This document shows positions 1 through 6,830 of a stretch of DNA of 11,611 nt, piece after piece. The translations under genes and the position numbers were made by a program. The stretch is taken from NCBI GenBank assembly GCA_937958365.1, contig CALFEW010000177.1:1-11611 (forward strand). Direction: 5' to 3'. The notes under the pieces are model-generated. The model was given only the letters and a program-made list of their open reading frames with translations, did no database searches and had not been told where the DNA came from. Each line of letters begins with the position of its first letter. Position 1 is the first letter of the stretch. The stretch is from an uncultured Chloroflexota bacterium. GTDB taxonomy: Bacteria; Chloroflexota; Anaerolineae; Promineifilales; Promineifilaceae.

Positions 1-736
1 TCAGTTGGGCATTGCCCTGGAAAACGCCAATTTGTACCGGGCCGTGCAGGAGCGCGAAGCGCTGCGCGGCGAGCTGTTCCATCAGGTGGTAGAGGCGCGA
101 GAACGCGAGCGGCAGCGTCTGGCCCACGAACTGCACGACAGCGCCGCCCAAACGCTGACGGCGCTCGGTCTGGGGCTGGCAGCCGTGGCCGAAAATCTGT
201 CGGCCCACCCGGAACGGGTCAGCGCCCAGATCACCGAATTGCGCCCGCTCAGTTCCCAGGCGTTGCAAGAGGTCCATGACTTAATCGCCGATTTACGGCC
301 GTCGCTGCTGGACAATCTGGGCCTGGTGACGGCGCTGCGCAGCCAGGTGCAGGCGTTGGAAAAGCGCAGCCGCGCCACGGCCACGCTCAGCGTCGGCGGC
401 GAACGGCGGCGGTTGGCCCCAGAAATCGAGATGACGGTTTACCGTATCGCCCAGGAAGCGCTCAATAACGTTGCCCGCCACGCCCAGGCGAATGATGTGC
501 GCGTCCGGTTGATTTTTCGGGATGACCGGTTATGTTTGCGCGTGCGGGATAACGGCCGTGGCTTCGACACAGAAGCGGCGCTGGATGCTCGTCTGAAAGA
601 GCGGCAAACCTGGGGCTTGTTAGGGATGCAGGAGCGTGTGGCGCTGGTAGGCGGTTCCTTTTTTATCCGGTCGCGGCCGGATGTAGGCACAATTATTCAG
701 GTGTGCGTTCCTTTGCAACCGGAAGGGCGCGGATGA
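1..736 (+). CDS. Sensor histidine kinase, NarX/LiaS-like (HisKA_3), 5' end cut off by the window
   Basis: This is the C-terminal part of a two-component sensor kinase. The reading frame is open from base 2 (Gln-Leu before the first TTG), so the gene begins outside the window. The first residues (GIALENANLY) look like the last helix of a GAF domain. A coiled linker rich in Arg and Glu follows, then the HisKA_3 dimerisation/phosphoacceptor helix with HELHD, where the second His (codon 134-136) is the expected phosphorylation site. The ATPase domain shows an N box (RIAQEALNNVARHA), a G1 box (DNGRGFD) and a G2-like segment (WGLLGMQERV). Sensor input is not visible. The TGA stop lies inside a hairpin that leads to the response-regulator gene 91 bases downstream, so the two genes form one cognate pair. 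The class is clear from the motifs; the signal sensed is unknown. Confidence 0.93.
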   Translation, partial: QLGIALENANLYRAVQEREALRGELFHQVVEARERERQRLAHELHDSAAQTLTALGLGLAAVAENLSAHPERVSAQITELRPLSSQALQEVHDLIADLRPSLLDNLGLVTALRSQVQALEKRSRATATLSVGGERRRLAPEIEMTVYRIAQEALNNVARHAQANDVRVRLIFRDDRLCLRVRDNGRGFDTEAALDARLKERQTWGLLGMQERVALVGGSFFIRSRPDVGTIIQVCVPLQPEGRG

Positions 737-805
737 AGATAAAAGATTAAGGATTGAAGATTGACCAGGTCTCCAGTCTTCAATTTTTAATCTGCAATCT
801 TCATC
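732..805. repeat. Long imperfect palindrome between kinase and regulator genes
   Basis: Three nested inverted arms fill the gap: GATGAAGAT (732-740) with ATCTTCATC (797-805), AGATTAA (744-750) with TTAATCT (787-793), and ATTGAAGA (753-760) with TCTTCAAT (777-784). They could form a stem of about 24 base pairs with two small internal bulges and a 16-base loop. The element overlaps the kinase stop codon and ends 22 bases before the regulator start. The GATTGAAGATT style resembles the palindrome at 10852-10900, which suggests a dispersed repeat family. It may weaken read-through from kinase to regulator, but there is no T tract typical of a terminator. Confidence 0.8.
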
Positions 806-827
806 CTCCCAATATGAGGATTTGGTG

Positions 828-1490
828 ATGGCAAAAATCAGGCTGTTGTTGGCGGATGATCATGCGGTGGTGCGGTCGGGGCTGCGGATGCTGCTGGAGG
901 CCCAACCGGACATGGAAATCATTGGCGAGGCGGAAACGGGGCGCGAAACGGTGGAGAAGACGGCCGTGTTGCAGCCGGATGTGGTGCTGATGGACGTAGA
1001 AATGCGCGACATGAATGGCATTCAGGCGACGCAAAAGATACGCGAGATGGGGTTGGAAACGGCCGTGCTTGCCCTCACCATGTACGATGACACCCAATAC
1101 TTCTTCGAGATGCTGCGCGCCGGAGCGCTGGGCTACATCCCCAAACGCGCTGCGCCCGATGAACTGGTCAGCGCCATCCGCAGCGTTAGCCGGGGCGAAG
1201 TCTTCCTTTACCCATCTCTCGCCGCCTACCTGGTTGCCGATTATTTACAGCGAGACGATGCCCCGGAAGGAGTTGAACCCGCCGGCGAAACCCTGACGCC
1301 GCGGGAAAAAGAAGTGATCACCAAAATTGCCGAAGGCTTAACCAACGCCGAAATCGCCGCTGAATTGGTGATCAGCGTTAAAACCGTAGACCGCCACCGC
1401 GAAAATATCATGCGCAAGCTCAACTTGCACAGCCGGGTTCAATTAGTGAAATATGCTATCAAGAAGGGATTGATTGACCTGGAGGAGTGA
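828..1490 (+). CDS. NarL/LuxR-family response regulator
   Basis: The protein has 220 residues, a normal length for the family. The receiver domain (about 3-120) has the acidic pair D10/D11, phosphoacceptor D56 (in VLMDVEM), T84 and K106. After a short linker, a LuxR-type helix-turn-helix (about 155-215) begins with LTPREKEV and contains the recognition region AAELVISVKTVDRHRENI. It is therefore a DNA-binding transcription factor activated by phosphorylation, with the kinase upstream as partner. The ATG at 828 is chosen because GAGGA at 816-820 sits seven bases before it; in-frame TTG (822) and GTG (825) are too close to that ribosome binding site. Targets are unknown. TACCCAT sites in the 8263-8345 region resemble the NarL heptamer of enterobacteria and make the cytochrome cluster one candidate target. 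Confidence 0.95.
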   Translation: MAKIRLLLADDHAVVRSGLRMLLEAQPDMEIIGEAETGRETVEKTAVLQPDVVLMDVEMRDMNGIQATQKIREMGLETAVLALTMYDDTQYFFEMLRAGALGYIPKRAAPDELVSAIRSVSRGEVFLYPSLAAYLVADYLQRDDAPEGVEPAGETLTPREKEVITKIAEGLTNAEIAAELVISVKTVDRHRENIMRKLNLHSRVQLVKYAIKKGLIDLEE

Positions 1491-1501
1491 AGGGCGTAAC
1501 C

Positions 1502-1556
1502 CGTATTCCGTGAGCCGTGTTTTATGGGCAACGCGGTTCACGGAACACGGAATACG
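1502..1556. repeat. 18-base inverted repeat between convergent genes
   Basis: CGTATTCCGTGAGCCGTG (1502-1519) pairs with CACGGAACACGGAATACG (1539-1556) at 16 of 18 positions around a 19-base loop. A tandem pair of ACGGCTC heptamers follows at 1561-1574. The element sits between the regulator stop (1490) and the stop of the small minus-strand gene (1566), a normal place for a bidirectional transcription end. There is no clear U tract, so it may be a dispersed palindrome acting as a transcript end rather than a standard terminator. Confidence 0.75.
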
Positions 1557-1565
1557 ACTTACGGC

Positions 1566-1709
1566 TCACGGCTCACGGTTTGCCTGCCGTTCCCAGCGGT
1601 CAACCGTGCGGTTCATCAGATAAGCCACGCCCAGCGTCAGCGCCAACGGAGCAATACAACGTAGGGCAAACAGTAACGTAACGATGCCAGTTCCTTCAAA
1701 TGTGTTCAT
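1566..1709 (-). CDS. Small single-helix membrane protein (47 residues), unknown function
   Basis: The ORF runs from ATG (1709-1707) to TGA (1568-1566). It encodes a protein starting MNTFEGTGIVTLLFALR, with one hydrophobic helix at about 8-31 and a charged tail (MNRTVDRWERQ) that by the positive-inside rule should face the cytoplasm. AGGT about seven bases before the ATG is a good ribosome binding site. It is the last minus-strand gene after the decaheme cytochrome, 164 bases downstream, so it may be the end of the same transcription unit or have its own promoter. Small one-helix proteins often stabilise respiratory membrane complexes, and that is the best guess here, but I do not recognise the family. 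The last codons run into the ACGGCTC tandem repeat, so the C-terminal end may be repeat-derived. Confidence 0.65.
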   Translation of the reverse strand: MNTFEGTGIVTLLFALRCIAPLALTLGVAYLMNRTVDRWERQANREP

Positions 1710-1873
1710 CTTATACCTGCCGCTCAAGACGGAATTTGTTTACCCAAACTTCAAGGCAAACCGTCTTGTTATAAATAGAATAGCGGACAGGCGTCTTCCG
1801 GTAAATTGGGAAACGAGCGTATCTTTTGCCTGCTCTACTCACGTTCCCTGGGTGATTTCACCCATGTTGTTGG
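1710..1873 (-). promoter_or_regulatory. Spacer and possible leader of the small membrane protein gene
   Basis: No gene is visible here. Near the decaheme stop is a 7-2-7 palindrome, TGGGTGA TT TCACCCA (1849-1864). Just upstream of the small gene's ribosome binding site, CAAGACGG (1725-1732) and CCGTCTTG (1761-1768) form an inverted pair 28 bases apart that could fold in the minus-strand RNA. A weak promoter-like pair on the minus strand (TTTACC, 17 bases, TATTCT) ends near 1775. These suggest, but do not prove, that the small gene has its own regulated transcript. Confidence 0.35.
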
Positions 1874-4138
1874 CTATTCGCCGTTGTCGCCTGGCGGGGG
1901 CGCTACGGCGCGGGTCATGCCGCTGGTGTCGCCGCCAACCCCGTTAATGGAATCGAACAAAATTTGCAGGACGTAGATCGAATTGTGGGCAAATGCGCCG
2001 GGGTCTTTTTGCAGATATTGGTAGTTATAGGCAGCGCGCAGCAGGTTGGGCGTCCAGGTGGCAAAGCCTTCATCGCCCTCAGAGACAACGCCATCTCCAT
2101 TGGTATCGGCAAAGAAGTAAGGATAAGCGTGCGAATCGTACAAGATGGGGCTGACGCCTTCCGTAGCGCTGGCGTAAGCCTGCATCGCCGCAAACAGAAC
2201 GTCACCCATGGTGGCGATTTCACCGGCGATACCTTCGCTGACATCGCCGTCACCGTCGTAATCGGTCTCTGAGGCGCGAATGAGCGTCAGGTCGGCCAGG
2301 CCGGTGACGTTTTCGTGGCAGTCGGAGCATTCCTGCCATTGCACTTCCAGGGCGTGGGCGTTGTGGCATTCGATACAGGTATCAAACGCATTGACATGCT
2401 CATTGCGGCCGACATATTCCTGACCGGCGTACTGATAAGCGCCCTGGACCTCGCTGCCAAACAGGGTCGCCCCGGCAGCGAAGTAGTGGATATTCTGGAA
2501 GCGCAGCGATTCACTGACCTGATCCGGTGGCGCGTCGCCGATGGCACGATCCAGCGTGACGCTTGAAGAACGGCCCTGATGGCAGTTGATGCAGGTGTTG
2601 CTTTTCAAGCCTTCGTCGTCGTTTTCATTTTCGACCAGAGTCACCTTCGCCCCGCTGGGGAATGTAACTTCTTCAAACTGGTACAGCTCAAACGTCTCCA
2701 GGTTGCTGTGGCAGGTGGCGCAATTCAACCCGCCGGAAGCTGGCTGAGAGATAGAGACGCCTTCAGTTGCCAGCAGCGGCAGCCCGGCGGCCGAATGACA
2801 CTTGCTGCACGTGCCCGGCACAATGGCGCCTTCGGCGTCCCAATGGCGGAAGGGTTCTTCGGAAGCGGCAAAGTGGCCGTGATCAATGCGGCGCATGGCG
2901 CTCATGTCAATCGGTTCGGCCAGAGCCTGGTTCAGGTCGGCCAGAGAATCGTAGAGCAGTTGGATGATGTATTTGCCGCCATGGGCATAGCGGCCAGGGT
3001 CTTTGAGCGACACCTGGAAATTGTAGGCAGCTTTCGCCAGACGGGGGGTCCAGGTGGCGTAGCGCTCTTCGCCTTCACCGGCCAGGCCATCACCATTGGT
3101 ATCGGTGAAGAAGTAGGGGTGGCTTTGTTCGTCGTAGACCAACGGCGCGCCGGCAACGTCGGTGGCGTAGGTCTGCATCGCCTGGAACAGCGTGGCGCGC
3201 AATCCTTCAATCTCGTTGTAGATGCCTTCTTCCATGTCGCCGTTGCCGTTGTAATCTACGAGGGAGCCGGGCATCCGTACATCTACAAAATCTTCGACCG
3301 TTTCGACGTCGGTGTGGCATGTCTGGCATTCTGCCACTTGCACTTCCAGCGTGTGCGGATCATGGCAGCTCACGCAGGTGTCATAACCGGCGACATGGTC
3401 GAATTTGGCGTCGTAGGCCAGGCCATCGTACTCATAGCCGCCTTTGGCCCAGGTTCCGAAGCGCGTGGCGGCGGCGGCGAAGTAGTGGATGTTGGAAAAT
3501 CCCAGGTCTTCGCTGACCGTATCCAGGTCGGTGGCGGGGTCCAGACCAGCATTGACGATGGAGTCGTTGACGGTGACGGTGGAGGCGCGTCCCTGGTGGC
3601 ACTGCATACAACGCGCTTCGGAATCCAGGTCGGAAACTATCAAGCCGGAGGGAAAGGTGACGGTGTCCAGGTTCACTGTCATATCGTTGTGGCAGGCCTG
3701 GCATTCGATGACACTGCCGATGGGGGCGGGCGCATCTACGACGCCGGCGGCGGAGCCATCGGCCCCCAGAAAGTCCATGAAGCCGGGGGTGCTGTGGCAG
3801 CGGGCGCAGTTTTCGGGGACTTCAGCGGGGTCTTCTTCATTCCAGTGGATGAAGGCTTCGGCGGCAATGTCGGCATGACCGGAGGTGAGCCAGGCTTCCT
3901 GGTAGGGGATGAGGGTGATGGTGGCTACGGCCGTTTCCCCTTCCCCTTCTCCTCCTTCCTCTTCTGCCACCGGCGCTTCTTCCACTGGTGCAGCTACCGT
4001 CACTTCGACGATGCGCGTGACTTCTGCGCCTGGGACTTCCACGATGCGCGTCACCTCTACCGGCTCTTGCTCGCAAGCCGCCAGGATGAACAAGAGCAAG
4101 GTGACGATGATGATCAAACGATTGTGCGGGTGATTCAT
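1874..4138 (-). CDS. Decaheme c-type cytochrome lipoprotein made of two tandem pentaheme modules
   Basis: This is an electron-transfer protein of 754 residues, expected outside the membrane. An N-terminal signal with lipobox ILAAC predicts lipidation of C22. A VTRIVEV repeat linker and a Glu/Ala/Gly-rich stretch (to about 72) follow. Ten CXXCH motifs begin at residues 111, 146, 177, 255, 271 and 444, 473, 516, 588, 604. The second five repeat the first at an offset of about 333, as do the landmarks NIHYFAA, ATWTP and KDPG, so the gene arose by internal duplication. Each module also has two EF-hand-like acidic loops (295-306 and 346-357; 626-637 and 678-689), of which DTNGDG is the clearest, so calcium binding is likely. 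GGGAGG (4150-4145) precedes the ATG by six bases. No substrate site is recognisable; an electron relay or terminal extracellular cytochrome is the best reading. Confidence 0.93.
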   Translation of the reverse strand: MNHPHNRLIIIVTLLLFILAACEQEPVEVTRIVEVPGAEVTRIVEVTVAAPVEEAPVAEEEGGEGEGETAVATITLIPYQEAWLTSGHADIAAEAFIHWNEEDPAEVPENCARCHSTPGFMDFLGADGSAAGVVDAPAPIGSVIECQACHNDMTVNLDTVTFPSGLIVSDLDSEARCMQCHQGRASTVTVNDSIVNAGLDPATDLDTVSEDLGFSNIHYFAAAATRFGTWAKGGYEYDGLAYDAKFDHVAGYDTCVSCHDPHTLEVQVAECQTCHTDVETVEDFVDVRMPGSLVDYNGNGDMEEGIYNEIEGLRATLFQAMQTYATDVAGAPLVYDEQSHPYFFTDTNGDGLAGEGEERYATWTPRLAKAAYNFQVSLKDPGRYAHGGKYIIQLLYDSLADLNQALAEPIDMSAMRRIDHGHFAASEEPFRHWDAEGAIVPGTCSKCHSAAGLPLLATEGVSISQPASGGLNCATCHSNLETFELYQFEEVTFPSGAKVTLVENENDDEGLKSNTCINCHQGRSSSVTLDRAIGDAPPDQVSESLRFQNIHYFAAGATLFGSEVQGAYQYAGQEYVGRNEHVNAFDTCIECHNAHALEVQWQECSDCHENVTGLADLTLIRASETDYDGDGDVSEGIAGEIATMGDVLFAAMQAYASATEGVSPILYDSHAYPYFFADTNGDGVVSEGDEGFATWTPNLLRAAYNYQYLQKDPGAFAHNSIYVLQILFDSINGVGGDTSGMTRAVAPPPGDNGE

Positions 4139-4156
4139 AGGAAACCTCCCTGGGAA

Positions 4157-4177
4157 ATTTCGGATTTCGGATTTCGG
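4157..4177. repeat. Three tandem ATTTCGG heptamers before the decaheme gene
   Basis: ATTTCGG occurs three times without a gap (4157-4163, 4164-4170, 4171-4177). The block sits immediately upstream of the ribosome binding site of the decaheme gene and reads CCGAAAT on its transcribed strand. A closely related block occupies the same position before the cytochrome b gene. Confidence 0.85.
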
Positions 4178-4226
4178 AATAAAGGCTGCTCAGCGCCGCG
4201 CTCTCGTATTCATCCGCGTAATAGGA

Positions 4227-5087
4227 TCATGGCGTGGCGGTGGCCAGCGGGACAAAAATTTCTCTGGTGACGGCGGGCAAGGTGGTAACGGCCGTTTCCT
4301 CAAACGTAAACAGCCAGACCAGCAGGGCCACAATCAACACTCCGGCCACGATGCTGGTAGCAAAATAAATGCGCAGACGCCGGTCCTGCGCCGGCAAGTT
4401 GAGGCCAGGAAAGGGGTCGCCGCCCGCTTCCAGGCGCTCCAATTCCAGGGCGTGTTCTTCTTCCATCTGGTTGTGGGGCAGGTCGCCCGTGAACATGCTG
4501 AAGTTGCGATGTTTGATGAGGACGTTGTAGAGGTGCCAGATGAGGATGGAGAGGACGGCCAGCAGCGCTTCGGCCCCGTGGGCGGTCTTGGCGGCGGGAA
4601 TGGACTCACCGGGGAGAACGGCCGTGACCGCAATGGGGTTCCACAAGATAAAGCCGGTGATGACCATAACGGCCGTGCCCCACACCACCGCCCAATATTC
4701 CACCTTCTCGCCAAAGTTAAACTTGGGCATTTTGGGCGCATGGCTGGTCAGGCCAAAGTTATGCCGCAGCGTGTGCCAGACATCACGCGCATCTTGCACT
4801 TCCGGCAAAATACGCATCCGTTCGCCCTTCACATACCAGCGGTAAGCCGACGTGAACAGGTGATACACCGACCCCAACACCAGCAAAAAAGCCGCGTAAC
4901 GGTGAATGATCCGCACCTGGGTAATGCCACCCATTAACGCGATCATGTCCTGGGCGAAAGGCGAGGCGGCGTACTTCTGCGGCAAGCCGGTGATACTAAG
5001 AATGGTGAAGCTGAGCAGCAGAATGATGTGTTCGATCCGCGCCATCAAGCGAAAACGGGGGTACATCTTTTGTTTGGCGTCACTCAT
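4227..5087 (-). CDS. Membrane cytochrome b, formate-dehydrogenase-gamma/b561-like quinone-linked subunit
   Basis: The protein has 286 residues and five predicted membrane helices (about 18-36, 60-80, 130-150, 170-192, 241-261). Histidines suited to bind two b hemes lie in the helices: H20 in RIEHIILLL, H62 in IIHRY, H76 in VYHLF, H170 in TAHGAE and H185 in IWHLYN. This pattern fits the diheme cytochrome b subunits that exchange electrons between menaquinone and a periplasmic or extracytoplasmic partner. A soluble loop (about 193-240) separates helix four from helix five. The gene lies between two multiheme cytochrome genes, 78 bases after the 14-heme gene and 88 bases before the decaheme gene, so it is the likely quinone entry or exit point of the cluster. 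A GTG at 5093 is in frame but abuts the ribosome binding site, so the ATG at 5087 is preferred. The exact subfamily is not certain. Confidence 0.9.
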   Translation of the reverse strand: MSDAKQKMYPRFRLMARIEHIILLLSFTILSITGLPQKYAASPFAQDMIALMGGITQVRIIHRYAAFLLVLGSVYHLFTSAYRWYVKGERMRILPEVQDARDVWHTLRHNFGLTSHAPKMPKFNFGEKVEYWAVVWGTAVMVITGFILWNPIAVTAVLPGESIPAAKTAHGAEALLAVLSILIWHLYNVLIKHRNFSMFTGDLPHNQMEEEHALELERLEAGGDPFPGLNLPAQDRRLRIYFATSIVAGVLIVALLVWLFTFEETAVTTLPAVTREIFVPLATATP

Positions 5088-5094
5088 AGACACA

Positions 5095-5099
5095 CTCCT
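5095..5099 (-). promoter_or_regulatory. Ribosome binding site AGGAG that fixes the cytochrome b start
   Basis: On the minus strand AGGAG is followed after seven bases by ATG (5087-5085). The alternative GTG at 5093 would lie one base away, too close for initiation. Confidence 0.8.
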
Positions 5100-5102
5100 G
5101 GG

Positions 5103-5142
5103 ATTTCGGATTTTGGATTTCGGATTTCGGAAGGGGAAATCC
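5103..5142. repeat. Four tandem ATTTCGG-type heptamers before the cytochrome b gene
   Basis: ATTTCGG, ATTTTGG, ATTTCGG and ATTTCGG follow each other at 5103-5130. The last unit can pair with GAAATCC (5136-5142) as a seven-base stem with a seven-base loop. The block sits directly upstream of the cytochrome b ribosome binding site, like the block at 4157-4177. Confidence 0.85.
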
Positions 5143-5165
5143 TTCGTTAGCCAAAGTCCAAAGCC

Positions 5166-6830
5166 TTACGTTGCCGGTTCGCCGGAGGAGGAATCGGGTT
5201 CGGGTTCGTCGGGTTGCAGGCGCAGGCGCACGCGGCGGTACACATCGCTGCCAACCATCAGGGCAAAAAAGCCCACCGTCACCGGAATGACAATTTTGTA
5301 GAACAGGTCTACCAGGAAGATGAGGGGGTAATGCTGCAACGACGGCCGATAATGGTTGAGCCAGGCCCCGGCGAAGTTGGGCTGCGCGTCGGGGTGGCAT
5401 TCGCGGCAGTTTTCGATCAGGTTGGCCTGCAAGTTTGCCTGGGGATCATCGGGTGATTTGATGTTGTGGACACCGTGACAGTCGTAACAAACGGCCGTGT
5501 TCGGCAGCGCTTCCTGGTGTTCATAATCAAACAACATCACCGTCGTGCCATGAAAATCGGCCACGTACGTGTCAAACACGTCGGTTGAGATGTCGTACTC
5601 GGCCATCAACGCCTTGTTGGCGTGGCAGTCGGCGCACAGTTCCGGCGAACGCGCCCGCGCCTGCGCTGTCGTCGGGTCGTGGATGTCGTGGACGCCGTGA
5701 CAGTTGATGCAGGTGGGCACGTCTTCGTTGCCTTCTTCCAGCAAAGCCACGCCATGCACGCTGCCGGCGTATTCAGCAAAAATGGTGCTGTGGCATTGCT
5801 CGCACGTCTGGGAAATGGCGGCGCGTGGTTCGCCGGGCGTGGTCGTATCATGCGCCCCGTGGCAGTCGGTGCAAACGGCCGCATCCAGATTACCGGACAA
5901 CAACTGCTCGCCATGCACGCTGTCCAGCGCCTTCTCAAAATATTGCACGTGGCAATCTTCGCAGACGGCGTTCATCGTCACAGTAAATTCACGCGCCGTT
6001 TCAGTTGTGATGGGTTGATGGGGAAATACGTACTTTTGGTGGCAGTCGGTGCATTGCAAAGGCTGCCAGGGGTTGTCCAAACCGTGGACAGAAGCGTGGA
6101 AGGCGTCTTCGTCAACCGTCAGAGATTTCACGTCGCCATTGGGGAACGTCATGGTCAGGTCCGGCTGACTGTGGCACGAAAGGCAGTAGGTATTGTCCGG
6201 CGCGTCGGCAAACAGGCCATTGCGGATGAGCGGCAGCAGCCGTTCCGGATCGGCCGGTTCGACTTCGGCCGCGACGTGGCAGTTGACGCACGCCGTCACC
6301 GCATCGCCAGAATGCCACTCTTCCGCCGGGCGCACCGAATGCCCGCCATGACAATCGGTGCAGGTGACGGGCATGGCCGCCTCCTGGCCGGGATGGCTGG
6401 TGATGTGGGCCTGCTGGTGGCAGCGTTCACAACTGGCGGCCTGTTTTATCTGGAAGGCGCGTAGATCGGCGGCGGTGACGCCCGCGTGGGGAAACTGGTA
6501 ATCGTTGATGGGTTGATGGCAATCGGCGCAAACCAGCGGCGTCTCGGCGCTGACGCCGTGAACGGAGTGCGCCAGGATGTCCATGTCTACCTGCGCCGGT
6601 AAAGTCTCGCCGGACGGGAATTGCACAACGGCCGTTGTGTCGCCATGACACATCTTGCAGGCCAGGTCGGTCGGTGGATGGTCCGGCGGGTCTGGCGGCT
6701 GGAAAGCGGAAACCGGCGGCGCGCTGGTCAGCAGCCACAACCCGCCCAGGGCGATGAAGAGAAAGAGGGCGAGAGGGGGAAGAACGGCCGTTCCCCGCAA
6801 CAATGCCCGCTTCTTCACCTTACGATCCAT
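5166..6830 (-). CDS. Membrane-anchored 14-heme c-type cytochrome
   Basis: From the ATG at 6830 the protein has 554 residues. A basic N-terminus (MDRKVKKRALLR) and hydrophobic segment (about 14-35) form a signal peptide or anchor, with a possible cleavage site after VSA (42). Fourteen CXXCH motifs follow, among them CKMCH, CADCH, CERCH, CVNCH, CLSCH, CEDCH, CYDCH and CRECH; several are paired-type CHGXH. A second hydrophobic helix near the C-terminus (about 502-527) is followed by an Arg-rich and then acidic tail, so the heme domain is outside and the tail is cytoplasmic. It could carry electrons between cytochrome b and the lipoprotein cytochromes. Its start overlaps the end of the octaheme gene by 11 bases, indicating translational coupling. 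A longer in-frame extension to 6947 is rejected because it puts a Pro/Arg-rich stretch before the signal peptide and has no good ribosome binding site. Confidence 0.92.
   Translation of the reverse strand: MDRKVKKRALLRGTAVLPPLALFLFIALGGLWLLTSAPPVSAFQPPDPPDHPPTDLACKMCHGDTTAVVQFPSGETLPAQVDMDILAHSVHGVSAETPLVCADCHQPINDYQFPHAGVTAADLRAFQIKQAASCERCHQQAHITSHPGQEAAMPVTCTDCHGGHSVRPAEEWHSGDAVTACVNCHVAAEVEPADPERLLPLIRNGLFADAPDNTYCLSCHSQPDLTMTFPNGDVKSLTVDEDAFHASVHGLDNPWQPLQCTDCHQKYVFPHQPITTETAREFTVTMNAVCEDCHVQYFEKALDSVHGEQLLSGNLDAAVCTDCHGAHDTTTPGEPRAAISQTCEQCHSTIFAEYAGSVHGVALLEEGNEDVPTCINCHGVHDIHDPTTAQARARSPELCADCHANKALMAEYDISTDVFDTYVADFHGTTVMLFDYEHQEALPNTAVCYDCHGVHNIKSPDDPQANLQANLIENCRECHPDAQPNFAGAWLNHYRPSLQHYPLIFLVDLFYKIVIPVTVGFFALMVGSDVYRRVRLRLQPDEPEPDSSSGEPAT

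Noticed and set aside
1849..1864. Palindrome after the decaheme stop as a terminator
   Set aside because: The arms are seven bases with only a two-base centre and there is no T tract, so it cannot be a normal hairpin terminator; an operator is more plausible.
2579..4270. A 563-codon open frame on the plus strand opposite the decaheme gene
   Set aside because: It is the antisense shadow of a clear ten-CXXCH gene with a lipobox and strong ribosome binding site; its own translation is rich in Val/Gly/Ala runs without any domain.
4157..5142. Heptad arrays as a CRISPR array
   Set aside because: Units are seven bases without spacers, and no cas gene is present.
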